NCBI RefSeq assembly: GCF_000281045.1
Contig: NW_008246097.1
Span: 340,182 to 404,181 of the forward strand
Direction of reading: 5' to 3'
Source: Saprolegnia diclina VS20
Taxonomy: Eukaryota; Oomycota; Saprolegniomycetes; Saprolegniales; Saprolegniaceae
Length of the DNA stretch: 64,000 bases
Below, piece by piece: positions 44,013-53,546 of the stretch. The notes under the pieces are model-generated. The model was not told the origin of the DNA, searched no databases, and saw only the letters and a list, made by a program, of their open reading frames with translations. How positions within the stretch are numbered: position 1 is the stretch's first letter; every line of letters begins with the position of its first letter. Made by a program: the position numbers and the translations under genes.

Positions 44013-44662
44013 ATGAGTGGAGCTGGCCGCAAGAGTGGGTACCGCAAGGGCGTGACCCAGGACGTCCTTTACGGCGAGCCCGAGCCGGTGGCCGGCGAGT
44101 TAATCGTGCAGGTCAAGTCGCTTCGTGGTGGCAACCTCTTCGAGGTATTCGTACCTGGCAGGCGCTGCGATGGCCTCTGAGCTGTGCGTAGGTCGAGACA
44201 CCGACGGGCGACAAAGGCCTCGCGATGTTGCCGACCAAGTACCGCAAGCTCATCTGGATCCGCCGAGGCGACTTTCTCATTGTCTCGGGCGCGGACGACG
44301 CCAAGAAGGGCGCCGTCAACTTTTCGGTCGAGCACATTTTGTACAAGGACCAGATCAAGAACCTCAAGGCCAAGGACCTCTGGCCCGATGTCTTTGTCGA
44401 AGACGAGACCAAGCGCGAGTACGACGAGTCGCTGAGCGCGCTCGCCGACAAGGTCGCCGACGTCTCGCAGGGCAACGGCAAGGTCGACAAGTTTGGCAAC
44501 ACGATCGAAGGCGCAATGGGCGACGAGAGCGACGAGGACGACGACGACTCGGAGAGCGACGACGACCACCCGGACGACCTCATGTTTGTGAACCGCAACC
44601 GCATGGGCGGGCACTACGCGCACGTCGAAGACAGTGACGAGAGCAGCAGCGACGAGGAGTAG
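44013..44662 (+). CDS. EIF1AD: EIF1AD, eIF1A-domain protein
   Basis: Two exons joined by a 46-bp intron (GTATTC..GCGTAG), about 200 residues. Exon 1 reads MSGAGRKSGYRKGVTQDVLY and ends GGNLFE. Exon 2 gives the OB-fold core VETPTGDKGLAMLPTKYRK, then LIWIRRGDFLIVSGADD and the strand INFSVEHIL-type turn. An acidic Ser/Asp-rich C-terminus (DESDEDDDDSESDDDHPDDL) ends with MFVNRNRMGGHYAH and SDESSSDEE. PTKYRK.IWI.RGDFLIV is the family signature. The human orthologue is nuclear and acts in late 40S biogenesis and the oxidative-stress response. Stop is TAG at 44660-44662. Confidence 0.93.
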
Positions 44663-45020
44663 AGCGCTTTGCCTCGTTTGTTAATATATCTACGCTACGT
44701 CCTTTCGACTACTTGCCAGCTCCAGCCAGTACCATCGAAAGACAAAGTCGCGATCGACGACGTTGACGCGTCACACGTCAAGCGGCGTATCGTGATCGTG
44801 AAGAAAAAGTACAAGAGGATGACGCTGTCGTTGTGCGACGGTCCTTGGCTGTTGACGCAGCGACCGCTTCGTCGATGCAACGAATAGCCAGCAACGGGCA
44901 GCTACACGACCGAGCACGACATGCCAGGCTGCGCGGTGCATATTTTGCCCTTGGAAACCGACTTCTCACGCACTAATTAAGGCGTAGCGTTTCACCTCCG
45001 CGCCGCGTAGACAGGCAGCG
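44663..45020. other. Spacer between two plus-strand genes
   Basis: About 360 bp. An open stretch at 44743-44835 encodes KRRIVIVKKKYKRM-like residues on the plus strand but has no start, splice or family support, so it is not called. The sequence before 45021 is the probable promoter of the next gene. Confidence 0.4.
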
Positions 45021-46290
45021 ATGCTCGCGACCAAGGCACGACCAAGCGTGCCCTCCAAGTCCAAGTGGCAGGTGCGTTCCCCGGCGTCGAGTCCGGTCGC
45101 ATAAAGGACACTGCTGTAGTCGAGCACACACGTTGCGCCCAAACCGCTTGTGACCAAGCACCACGGCCTCGATCTGCGCAAGGTCTCTTGCCCTACCCCG
45201 TGCCACTTGACGCAATGTATGTAGAAGCCCGTCACGCGGCGCGACTCTGCGCCGCGCAGCAGCAACAACGAGCCGGAAAAGTCGCCGCGCCAAGCCCCAG
45301 CATCGACGGGCTCAACGACACCCCTTCGGTACGCCCTTACGTCTCGCGGTCGCCAACGCATTCGTAGACGGTGTCGGTCGGCGTCGGCGATTCGGCAAAA
45401 GATCATCGACGCCAGCGACTTTAGCAGCAACAACCATACGAGCCACCTCGGAAACAAGGCCACGGTCGTGGACCTCGGCCATTTGCCGCCGCCCGCCTCG
45501 GTCGAGACCTACAAGTATGCCAAGAAGACGGGCCTCGCCTCGCAAAAGACGTACGCGTCTGTGACCCGTCGACACAAGTTTGCACGGTCGTCCGCGACCG
45601 TCTTGGAAATGGAACTGGCCGAACGCCTCTGCGAGCTCGATATGACGCACGTACGCTGCAGTGTATCCGAAGACGGTACCCACACCCCGTGTAGGGGCCC
45701 GCAAAGCAGCGCGCGCGGCTCCAAGTGGCCCGGGACCTCTTTGATGAAGTCATCTTGCAGGACCGCGTCCGTTCACATGAGCTTGATCACAACCACAACG
45801 TCACATTGGGTGTAGACGTACGCGGGCATTTTGCTCAAGATTCGCACCGAGTTCAACAAGCATTTCGACGCGCCGACGTCGTCGGTCGAGCAGTTCGACG
45901 ACGGAAGCCCTCCCTTGGGTCGGCTTTTACTGCCGGCCGTGGATGCGTATGCAGAAAGCCTCTGTAGATGTCTACCTCGCACGAACTGAAAACCAAGCGC
46001 TCAAGCAACTCTGCACCGAGCTCCAGAGCGAAGTCGACCAGCTACGGCACGAGCTGCTCTTCCAGCCGCTCGGCAAAGGCGGAGTCGCTTCGATGCCGGA
46101 TGACCATGAAGACGGTAGCCACCCGTGCTGCGTGACGCCTTCATGGTCCTTTGCGCTAGACGATGTGTCGCTCGTACTGCCCGAGACGACAACGATGACC
46201 TACTGTGTACCGCGGACCGTGCCAAAACTCAACTTTGCTGCGTTGAGTCCGTACCAAGACGACGACGACGACGGCGGCTACGAGGCGTAG
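45021..46290 (+). CDS. Coiled-coil protein with TSNAXIP1-N-like segment
   Basis: Seven exons of 60-200 nt. It starts MLATKARPSVPSKSKWQ and continues through SSTHVAPKPLVTKHHGLDL. A basic, Ser/Pro-rich region follows, then ASAIRQKIIDASDFSSNNHT, VETYKYAKKTGLASQKTYAS and RHKFARSSATVLEMELAER. The segment QVARDLFDEVILQDR (spliced to) TYAGILLKIRTEFNKHF resembles the N-terminal domain of translin-associated-factor-X-interacting protein 1, a coiled-coil protein of sperm/cilia tissues. A coil follows (NQALKQLCTELQSEVDQLR) and an acidic tail ends DDDDDGGYEA. Stop is TAG at 46288-46290. The family match is suggestive, not proven. Confidence 0.6.
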
Positions 46291-46360
46291 CCACCAGCCA
46301 CCTTGTACAGCAGTAGAAAAACGCACACATTATGGACAAAATACATAGCACTTGGCAGCC

Positions 46361-49300
46361 TTAGTGCGGCGGAAGCACGTGTTGCAGGACGTCGCGCAGC
46401 TGGCCGTCGGAAACCGACTGTAGCATGGCTCGAAGGAGCGCGACTTGTTCTTCCTGGAGGGCCACGCTCCGCTGATGGAGGCTCCCGAGGCGCCAGAGAC
46501 TGAGCAAGACAAGCAAGTAGGCCAGCAGCGCAAGGCCCCACACCAGTCGCCCTTCGGGCAGGACCATCTTGGTTGCCACCGGTGGCGTCGTCTTGGGCAC
46601 TTCAGCGGCAACGGGCGGCACCACGGCACTCGGTGCCTTCGTCGGGGGCGTTGCCTTGGCCGTGGTCGTGGCGGTCGTCTTCTTGTAGGCTTCCATCGCC
46701 TTGACTGCCCAGAGCTTCATGGTTTCCTTCGACTCGGATGCGGTCGCGCCCTCAATCTACGTGTAAACGTGTTAGCCAGGGCTAGGGTCAGCTCGTTGCG
46801 AGACACACACCTGCTTCTTGAGCCACGTGCTCTTGACCCAAAAGAGGCGCACGCCGGTGCGGAGTCGAGTATCGCCGTTGGGCTGCGGCGTAAAGAGCCA
46901 GCGACTCTCGGCGCGGAAGTAGTCGTGGTACGGCGCGTCGGCAACCGTCGCCGTGACGCTGACCACGAGGCCGACGCCGTCCTCAAACGAGAGACGCTGC
47001 TCCTGCGACGTCGGGATCGCGCTCGGTCCCACCATGTACTTCTTGTTGTGGGTATACGTGACAGTGCGCACCTTTTGGAACGTTTCCTGACGCTTGAACG
47101 CCGTGTACTGCACCGGGCCCGGCGACCACTCGCCGACGCTCACGTTGGTCTCGCCTGTTGCCTTCAGCAGCGCGTCCAGATAGGCGGCGGGTCCCCAGAG
47201 CGCCTTGTTCACATAAGCCAATGGCAGCGAGAGCACTTCGTCCATGACCACGTCATAGTCTTGCGATAGGATCGTCTCTTGCTCGGCAATGTCCAGACTC
47301 ACTTGCGTCTCCGACCCCTCCGAGTTTGAGGCGGTGCTGTCGTCGTCGTCTGGCGTGCCGTCGTCCGAGGGCGTCAAGATGGCTTGCATTTGCTGCTGAA
47401 TCTGCCGCAGCTGACCGACTGACTGCATGCATTCGTCGCTACAGACCGATAAGGTCGACTTAAGCGAGGTTCGAAGCGTGTACCGGTAGAGAAACGACGC
47501 AAAAAAGAAGCGACCTTGCGTCGCCGTTGTGAGCTCGAGGGCATTGGGCACCACGATCGCCGTGTTCTTGCGCTCCATGTGCGTAATCTCCGTGAGCGGC
47601 AGCACCTACACAACAGGTGGTATCAATTGTTAGTCAAATCGTATCTTGATACTATCTTGATACAAAAATACATACCACAAACGCGTCGCGCCAGCCCGTA
47701 AAGCAGAGGTGCGTCTGCGAGAGGTACAGTCGACCTTGACACGGAAAGTTGTTGAGGTACAGGGCACACGAAAAGCTCGCGACGACTTGCTCGGACGCGG
47801 GTAGCTACCATGTACTCGTACATATCCAAAGGGACAACATGTACGTACGTTGAAGACGCGCTGAAACTCAGCCGAGCCCATCGCAAAGAGGAGCGAGTCT
47901 TTGTCGTCCTTGAGTTCGTCCTTCTTGTCCAAAATCGCGTCGGCGTCGCTTGCGTTCGAGTCTTCCGTCTCGTCAATGGTCCGCGCGAGGTTCGAGTTGC
48001 TCGGTGTCGCCACGAGCTTGGGCTTGGCCGTTGACGTGTGGCGGCGAAGTTGCTCGAGCAGGAGGGGCGACGTCGAGAGCTGCGGCACCAAGCTTGGTCC
48101 TTCGGTCGTCGGCGGCGACGCGTCGACCACGTGTTGGATAAATTCTTGAATGTCGGCAGTTGCCGAGAGCTGGTCGACGTCAGTGACGATGGCTTGTGAC
48201 GCGTGCTTCAAGCCCAAAACGAGGTGGTCGTGCGCCTTGACGAGCGACCGCAATGAGCTCTTCTTGACATCGAGACGGTATTTTTCATTCTTCGTGTACC
48301 CCGAGAGGACGCGCTGGAGCTCCTACAGGCCACGCATCAATATCAACTTGATACCTTGCTACAGTGTACCTCGCGAAACGTATCGGCTTTGTCAAGCAGT
48401 GCGGCCGCACTTGCGTCGACTTGGGCCGAGAGATCCGTAATCTCGTCGCGAAGCTGGTCGACCTTCCAGCCGAGCTTGCGCTCTCGCTCCGACGGACTGT
48501 CGGCGAGCCCCAGGTGGTGCAGCATATCTTCCTTGTCCACGTTGACGGTCTGCGTCGTCTGGTTGGCCTCGAGCTCCTTGCGCTTCGTCTCGAGTCGCGT
48601 CAGCAGTCGCCAGTGCGCTTGTCGCTCGGCCAAGATCGTCCCGTAGAGTCGCCCGAGGTCCGCGTCCAGCGCTGTCTTGGTCTCGTCATACTCGTTCTTC
48701 ATCGTGCCAAGACTCAAGAGCACGGGCTCGGCGAGGAGCGACCCAAATTCCTACGACGCGTAATTGAAACATTGATACAATGAAACAATGGAGGCGTACG
48801 CGATGAAGGTACGCGACCCGCTGCAGCTGAGCGACGACCGCGGTCCACGCGGCGCTCAACGTCGCACCTTCGTCGGCCACCACCGGGTTCGATGACGCAA
48901 AGAGCCCTGTCTCGATTTTCTCGTTGGGCGTTGGCCCGTGGATACTCGAGAGCTTGTCGAGCGCTTGGACAAAGGTTTCTTCAGCGGATATGTACTCGAC
49001 AAGCGTGTTGAGCATCGCGTGGGTGCAGATGACGCCTTGGTCGCTCATGCTCTGAACGCCGGTGACGAGGTCTGCCAGTCGAGTGCTCTCCGGGTCGAGG
49101 AGCCACGCCGTTTCGGCCGTGAGCTCGGGGGACTGGAGCCCGAGTCCTTGCACGAGTCCCTCCTCAATGTCATCTAAGGATACGACGTGAGGACTTCTGT
49201 AGAGACATGGAGACACAATACCGAGCACATCGATCGACTGGATGGCCGCCTGCATGTCGGCGATGACCGCCTCAATCTTCTTGAGCGTCCCGAGCCGCGC

Positions 49301-50195
49301 CTTTTCCGTGCGCAAAAGCAGATCTTTAATGTACTCGATGCGCTGCTCCTCGGTAACCTCAAAGGCCCGGAGGTTGTCCTTCAAGCTGCGCTCGTACGTG
49401 GTGCGCTGCGAAGCGAGCGCCTCCACTGCGCGCGTGTACGCGGCCTCGGCAGCGACGATGTCGTCCATGGCGGCCGCGATCTTGGTGCGCTGGCGGTCCT
49501 GCGACGTGAACGCAAGGTGCTTGGTCGAATCCCACACTTTGGTAAAGATATCCGACGACTTGTCGCCGTCCGGCTTGCGGTTCAGTGACGCGAGGAGCTC
49601 GAGCGCGTCGGCGCACTTCTTGTCGTAGCGCTCCTTGGTCTTGTTGGCCTTGGTGGCGTAGTCTTGGTATCGGCTCTTGATTTTGAGGCCCTCTAGTTCG
49701 ACTAAATAAGACGAGTACGAGGTCGGAGAGCGAACCGGACGTGAGCCGCTGGATCTGCGTGTCTTGCTGCAGCGTGCACGCCTTGATGCCAGCGACGATG
49801 CTCGTCGTGTGCTTGCTTGCAAAGTCCACGTGCTCGGCCGAGATGGACGCCATCGCCTTGTGCACGGCTGCCCACACTGACGCCACTTGTTTCGCCCAGT
49901 CCTCCGACTTGGGGCTCCTATGCGCCGTCTTAGCCTTGCATTCGAGATGTCAAGCAAGTGGGTTGTACTGTTGGATCTTGCCGAGCTGCTTGCTGTAGAG
50001 CATCTCAAAGTTGGCGCGATCTTGAAGGAAGAGCGACATGGCTTGGCACGTCTGGACGCCGTTCTTGCCCTTGGCGCACACGGCCGGGAAGGCCTCAAAG
50101 AGATGCACGTCGTACGCGAGTGGCTCTGGCTTGGGCGACGTCGCGGCGGCGGCCATCGCGCTGTCGACGGGAACGACCTCGGCTCCGGCTTGCAT
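46361..50195 (-). CDS. F-BAR + GRAM + VASt + TM fusion protein (sterol-transfer-like)
   Basis: About ten exons, roughly 1,000 residues. The N-terminus is an F-BAR module: PKPEPLAYDVHLFEAFPAV, MSLFLQDRANFEMLYSKQLG, RYQDYATKANKTKERYDKKC, LRAFEVTEEQRIEYIKDLLL. Coiled coil (MKNEYDETKTALDADLGRLY) follows. Then come an Asp-rich hinge, a GRAM domain (SEQVVASFSCALYLN.., QGRLYLSQTHLCFTGWRD, MERKNTAIVVPNALELTTAT) and a VASt domain (YDVVMDEVLSLPLAYVNKAL, WSPGPVQYTAFKRQETFQKV, WLFTPQPNGDTRLRTGVRLF). A single C-terminal membrane segment (WGLALLAYLLVLLSLWRL) precedes a short tail. GRAM-VASt-TM is the layout of Lam/GRAMD1 (Aster) sterol-transfer proteins at ER contact sites. An N-terminal F-BAR domain, which bends and binds membranes, is unusual in that family. 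The start at 50195 (MQAGAEVVPVDSA) is inferred. Confidence 0.82.
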
Positions 50196-50974
50196 GGGCC
50201 AGAATGGAAATAGCGCTCGTTTGTGGGTTTGCACTTCGAACTTCGAGGACACTCCCTGCATTTCAGGGCGTGCCACGTGTCGTCGGGGCGTTTGCACGCA
50301 ACGGCGTCAAGTCTTTTATCTAGCCATTTGTATGTAAAGTGGCCCCTAAAACAATGCGTACGAGCGAGATGAGAGGGAGTTGCCCATCTTGCCGCGGCTG
50401 AAACGCGACCGTTGGCGACTACATGCGGCATATGCCACCTCGTATATTCCAACATCGTAGCTTCGAACTTCGATAGGACAGCAACGACGTGATCTCGAGT
50501 GCGAACCAAGGGCGCGCGGGATAGTTCAACTGAAGAATTCCCTGATTGGTCTTGAAATCTGAAGTTTCAAGACCACGGACAGGACCAGCGAGAGAAGTGA
50601 AGCAAACGCATTTGAGTCCCTCAGCTCCTTCAACAACCCGACCCAAGAGATGTGTTCCGCCAAGTACACTGCAGCCTTGCGAGTAACAAGCGTGGTACCG
50701 GTGGTTCGACGTCTCCACTCTCCATTGCCGGCTGGGATCGGGGCGTCGATAGTGGCCTTCTTCAGCGTGCTAGCTAAAATACCCTACGCGACCCTGCGTC
50801 GATACCTTGCTCCGATAAGATTTGACAGCTTATTTGACTAACGTTAGGGCGTTTTCAGAAGACCCACTTCAACAACTGGGGCGTTTTCGCGCATTTTCAT
50901 TGGCTAGCGATTCCGGTAGTAGCCAATCACGTCGTTGTTGCAAGATTGTTGTTGTCGCGCAATCTCATTCATCA
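50196..50974. other. Divergent intergenic region with hairpin
   Basis: About 780 bp between two divergent genes. It contains a perfect 11-bp inverted repeat at 50547-50575 and two copies of cttcgaacttcga (50234-50246 and 50461-50473). No gene is supported. Confidence 0.5.
50547..50575. repeat. Perfect 11-bp inverted repeat (hairpin)
   Basis: tggtcttgaaa (50547-50557) and tttcaagacca (50565-50575) are exact reverse complements around a 7-base loop. It lies 400 bp upstream of the first KCTD gene; it may be a binding site or a minor element. Confidence 0.75.
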
Positions 50975-51948
50975 ATGGCACCACCCGTGGTCTCGTTGGA
51001 TGCGCGCTGGGCTCAGCTCCAAGACCTCCTACCACCCGAGATCCAGGGTCCTCTAGGCGCCTTTGTCGACGACGTCACCTCGGCGCTGCGTGAGCTGCAG
51101 TGTGAGAGACCCAAGGCGCCGACCAAGATCGTCACGCTCAACGTCGGTGGCACGCGCTTTGCGACTTCACGGGAGAACCTGTTGCGGTTCGAGGACAGCT
51201 ACTTCCATACGATGCTCCAATGGCCGCCCAACGACGACGGTACGAGAGGCTCACCGCGCTCGTCTCTGATCTCTGACCAGGCGAGTATTTTCTCGATGTC
51301 GAGCCCAGTTTGTTTGTGGCCATCATGACGTACCTTCGGACGGGGAAGCTCTCGGTCAAGAGCATTCCAGAGGACGCACGAGCCGACTTTCGCGACCTCT
51401 TGGACTACTTTCAGCTCAACGAGCCAGTAGCGTCGGCGTGGGATCCCCACCATTGCCACGTATCCGCCGTATTGAGCCAGAGCGCCACCGTCGTCGCCAA
51501 GCTCCGTGGCAACCTGACGTGGAGCGGCGTCGTGGCGACAACGCCCTCGAGTCGCTTTTGCGTTGCGGTCAATGCCGTCTCGTTCTTTGAGGTGGGCTAC
51601 AGCACGCGCGACGCTATCCACGAAACGGGCACAGACGCCCACGGATATGTCCTCCATGTTGACGTGCGCGCTAGCTTCAAGATCAACATGGTGCATCTGG
51701 CCCTCAAGGCGTTTCCAAGAGATGCCGCCCATCCACTGCCTGTCGTGCACTGTTCGACGCTGACGACCACCGCCCAAGATGTGGTCATCGCCGTCACACG
51801 CGACATGGACGCGCGGTGCCTCTTCTTTGACGTCGACGGCGTGCGCGTCGACGAGCACTTTTCCGACGTGGCCGAGACGACCGAGCTTGTGCCGTTTGTG
51901 CGGCTCTGGTATGCCAAACAGCGCATCGAGCTCGTGCCGTTTTCGTAA
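50975..51948 (+). CDS. KCTD-type BTB protein, copy 1
   Basis: Two exons. N-terminal helix (MAPPVVSLDARWAQLQDLLP), then the T1/BTB domain: KIVTLNVGGTRFATSRENLL, RFEDSYFHTMLQWPP and, after a 42-bp intron, YFLDVEPSLFVAIMTYLRTG. NVGGTRF is the signature of KCTD and Kv-tetramerisation domains. KCTD proteins are often adaptors for Cullin-3 E3 ligases or channel regulators. The remaining 170 residues are a beta-rich domain (FFEVGYSTRDAIHETGTDAH, RCLFFDVDGVRVDEHFSDV) that I do not recognise; it is shared with copy 2. Stop is TAA at 51946-51948. The start, ATG at 50975, is the first in the exon after an in-frame upstream open stretch. Confidence 0.85.
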
Positions 51949-52419
51949 CCTTTTTCGATTGAACAAGCATATCATGTACGACCTCTTTTAGAATGAGATA
52001 GTTCTATGGTGCCCATGACGTGGCGGCCTGTTTGCGCAAGATCAACCTTGGAGCCGAGAAGACACGCAACGTAAGAGTGGTAGTTTCCTCTTTGGGAACG
52101 TCCGACCATGTACCCAAGGGAAAATAAGAACAAGTTCGTATTTCCCTTGTACCGGACGCACTTGGTGTTCCAGTGCGCTCGAGTGCGGCGCAGAGACGTC
52201 AAAGGAGAAGTTGCAGTCGCAGCGCAAAAGGGCGCTGAGCTGCAAACTCTGCTTGTGAAGGGCGCCTTGGTCTCCGCAGATGTGAGTTACAGAGACGCGG
52301 TGCCCAGACGCGCGTGCCCAGATTCCACTGCCCAGATTTACAAACGTCAACAACTCCAACGTAGCACACCCTGCGTTTTACACTTTTCTTTAACGGACCG
52401 TGGAGCTTCAACGTGGCAA
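51949..52419. other. Spacer between the KCTD paralogues
   Basis: About 470 bp with no supportable gene. It includes an open plus-strand frame continuous with the second KCTD exon from about 52108, but a conserved start is at 52420. Presumed promoter of copy 2. Confidence 0.5.
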
Positions 52420-53363
52420 ATGCCATTCCCAGAGTCGACGACAAGCGATGCGTTCGAGGCGCGATGGGCTGAGCTCCGTACGCTCCTTTCGTCAGAGGTG
52501 CTAGGTCCATTTGACACTTGTGCCACTGACGTCGCCTCTGCGCTTCGCGACATGCAGCGCTCGAGAGCGCCCACCAAGATCGTCACGCTCAACGTCGGTG
52601 GCACGCGCTTTGCAACGTTCCACGAGACGCTGTTGCGCTTCGAGGGCAGCTACTTCCACGCGTTGCTCCAGTGGCCACCCACTGAGAACGGTACTGGAGA
52701 TATCGTTTCCATTGTTTTCAGCATTCCGTAGGCGAGTACTTTCTGGACTTTGACCCGGCCTTGTTTGCGCCCATCATGACGTACCTTCGCAGCGGTCACC
52801 TGCCTCTCGATAGCCTCGCGGGCGGCGCGCGAGATGACTTTTTCGAGCTTTACGACTACCTCCAGCTGCCACCACTGGCGGCGTGGGATCCCACCCACTG
52901 CCACGACGACGTCCTTTTGAGTGCGGGCGACACGGTCCTGGCCAAGCAACGAGGATTTAATGCATTTGTCGGCGCCGTCGCGGTCACGCCATTGCGACGC
53001 TTTTGCGTTTCGGATAACAGCGTCTTCGTCGAGGTCGGCTACTGCCCCCGCGACTCCTCGCGCAAGGCAGACGCCACTGTCCATGGGTACGTCCTCTCGA
53101 TCGAGATTGACAGCGCTGGCGAGATCCACGCTGTGCTCAAGGCCTACCCCGCTGAGGCCGCGCAGCCGCTGCCACCGATATTCGTCCCGCCCTTCAAGGC
53201 GACGACGTCCGCGACAACTGTCGTCGTGACGCGCGACGACGAGAGCATTTCTTTTGAAGTCAACGGCGTTCTGCTAAACCAACGCTTTAGCGACGTCCCG
53301 AGCGCGCTCTATCCAATGACACGGCTCTGGAACGTCCAGCAGCCCCCTGCCATCTCCGCGTAG
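52420..53363 (+). CDS. KCTD-type BTB protein, copy 2
   Basis: Paralogue of the preceding gene with the same intron position and phase. It starts MPFPESTTSDAFEARWAEL. The BTB core is KIVTLNVGGTRFATFHETLL, RFEGSYFHALLQWPP and YFLDFDPALFAPIMTYLRSG. The C-terminal domain (RFCVSDNSVFVEVGYCPRDS, ISFEVNGVLLNQRFSDV) matches copy 1 block by block and ends PPAISA with TAG at 53361-53363. Conserved but clearly diverged, so the duplication is not recent. Substrate or partner is unknown. Confidence 0.85.
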
Positions 53364-53546
53364 ACGCCACTTTGTACACAGTATTTGTCTTTGAGGTGAC
53401 CGACAGCTCTACCCGGTTAATAATATGATTGGCATCTCTCGTGGTATCCCGAGGTCCACTCGCTCCCTATTCATGGAGGAAGAAAACAACCGGCCACAGA
53501 CTCCGCGTGCAAATGCATTTATGAAATGGAACTATCGCGGCTGGTT

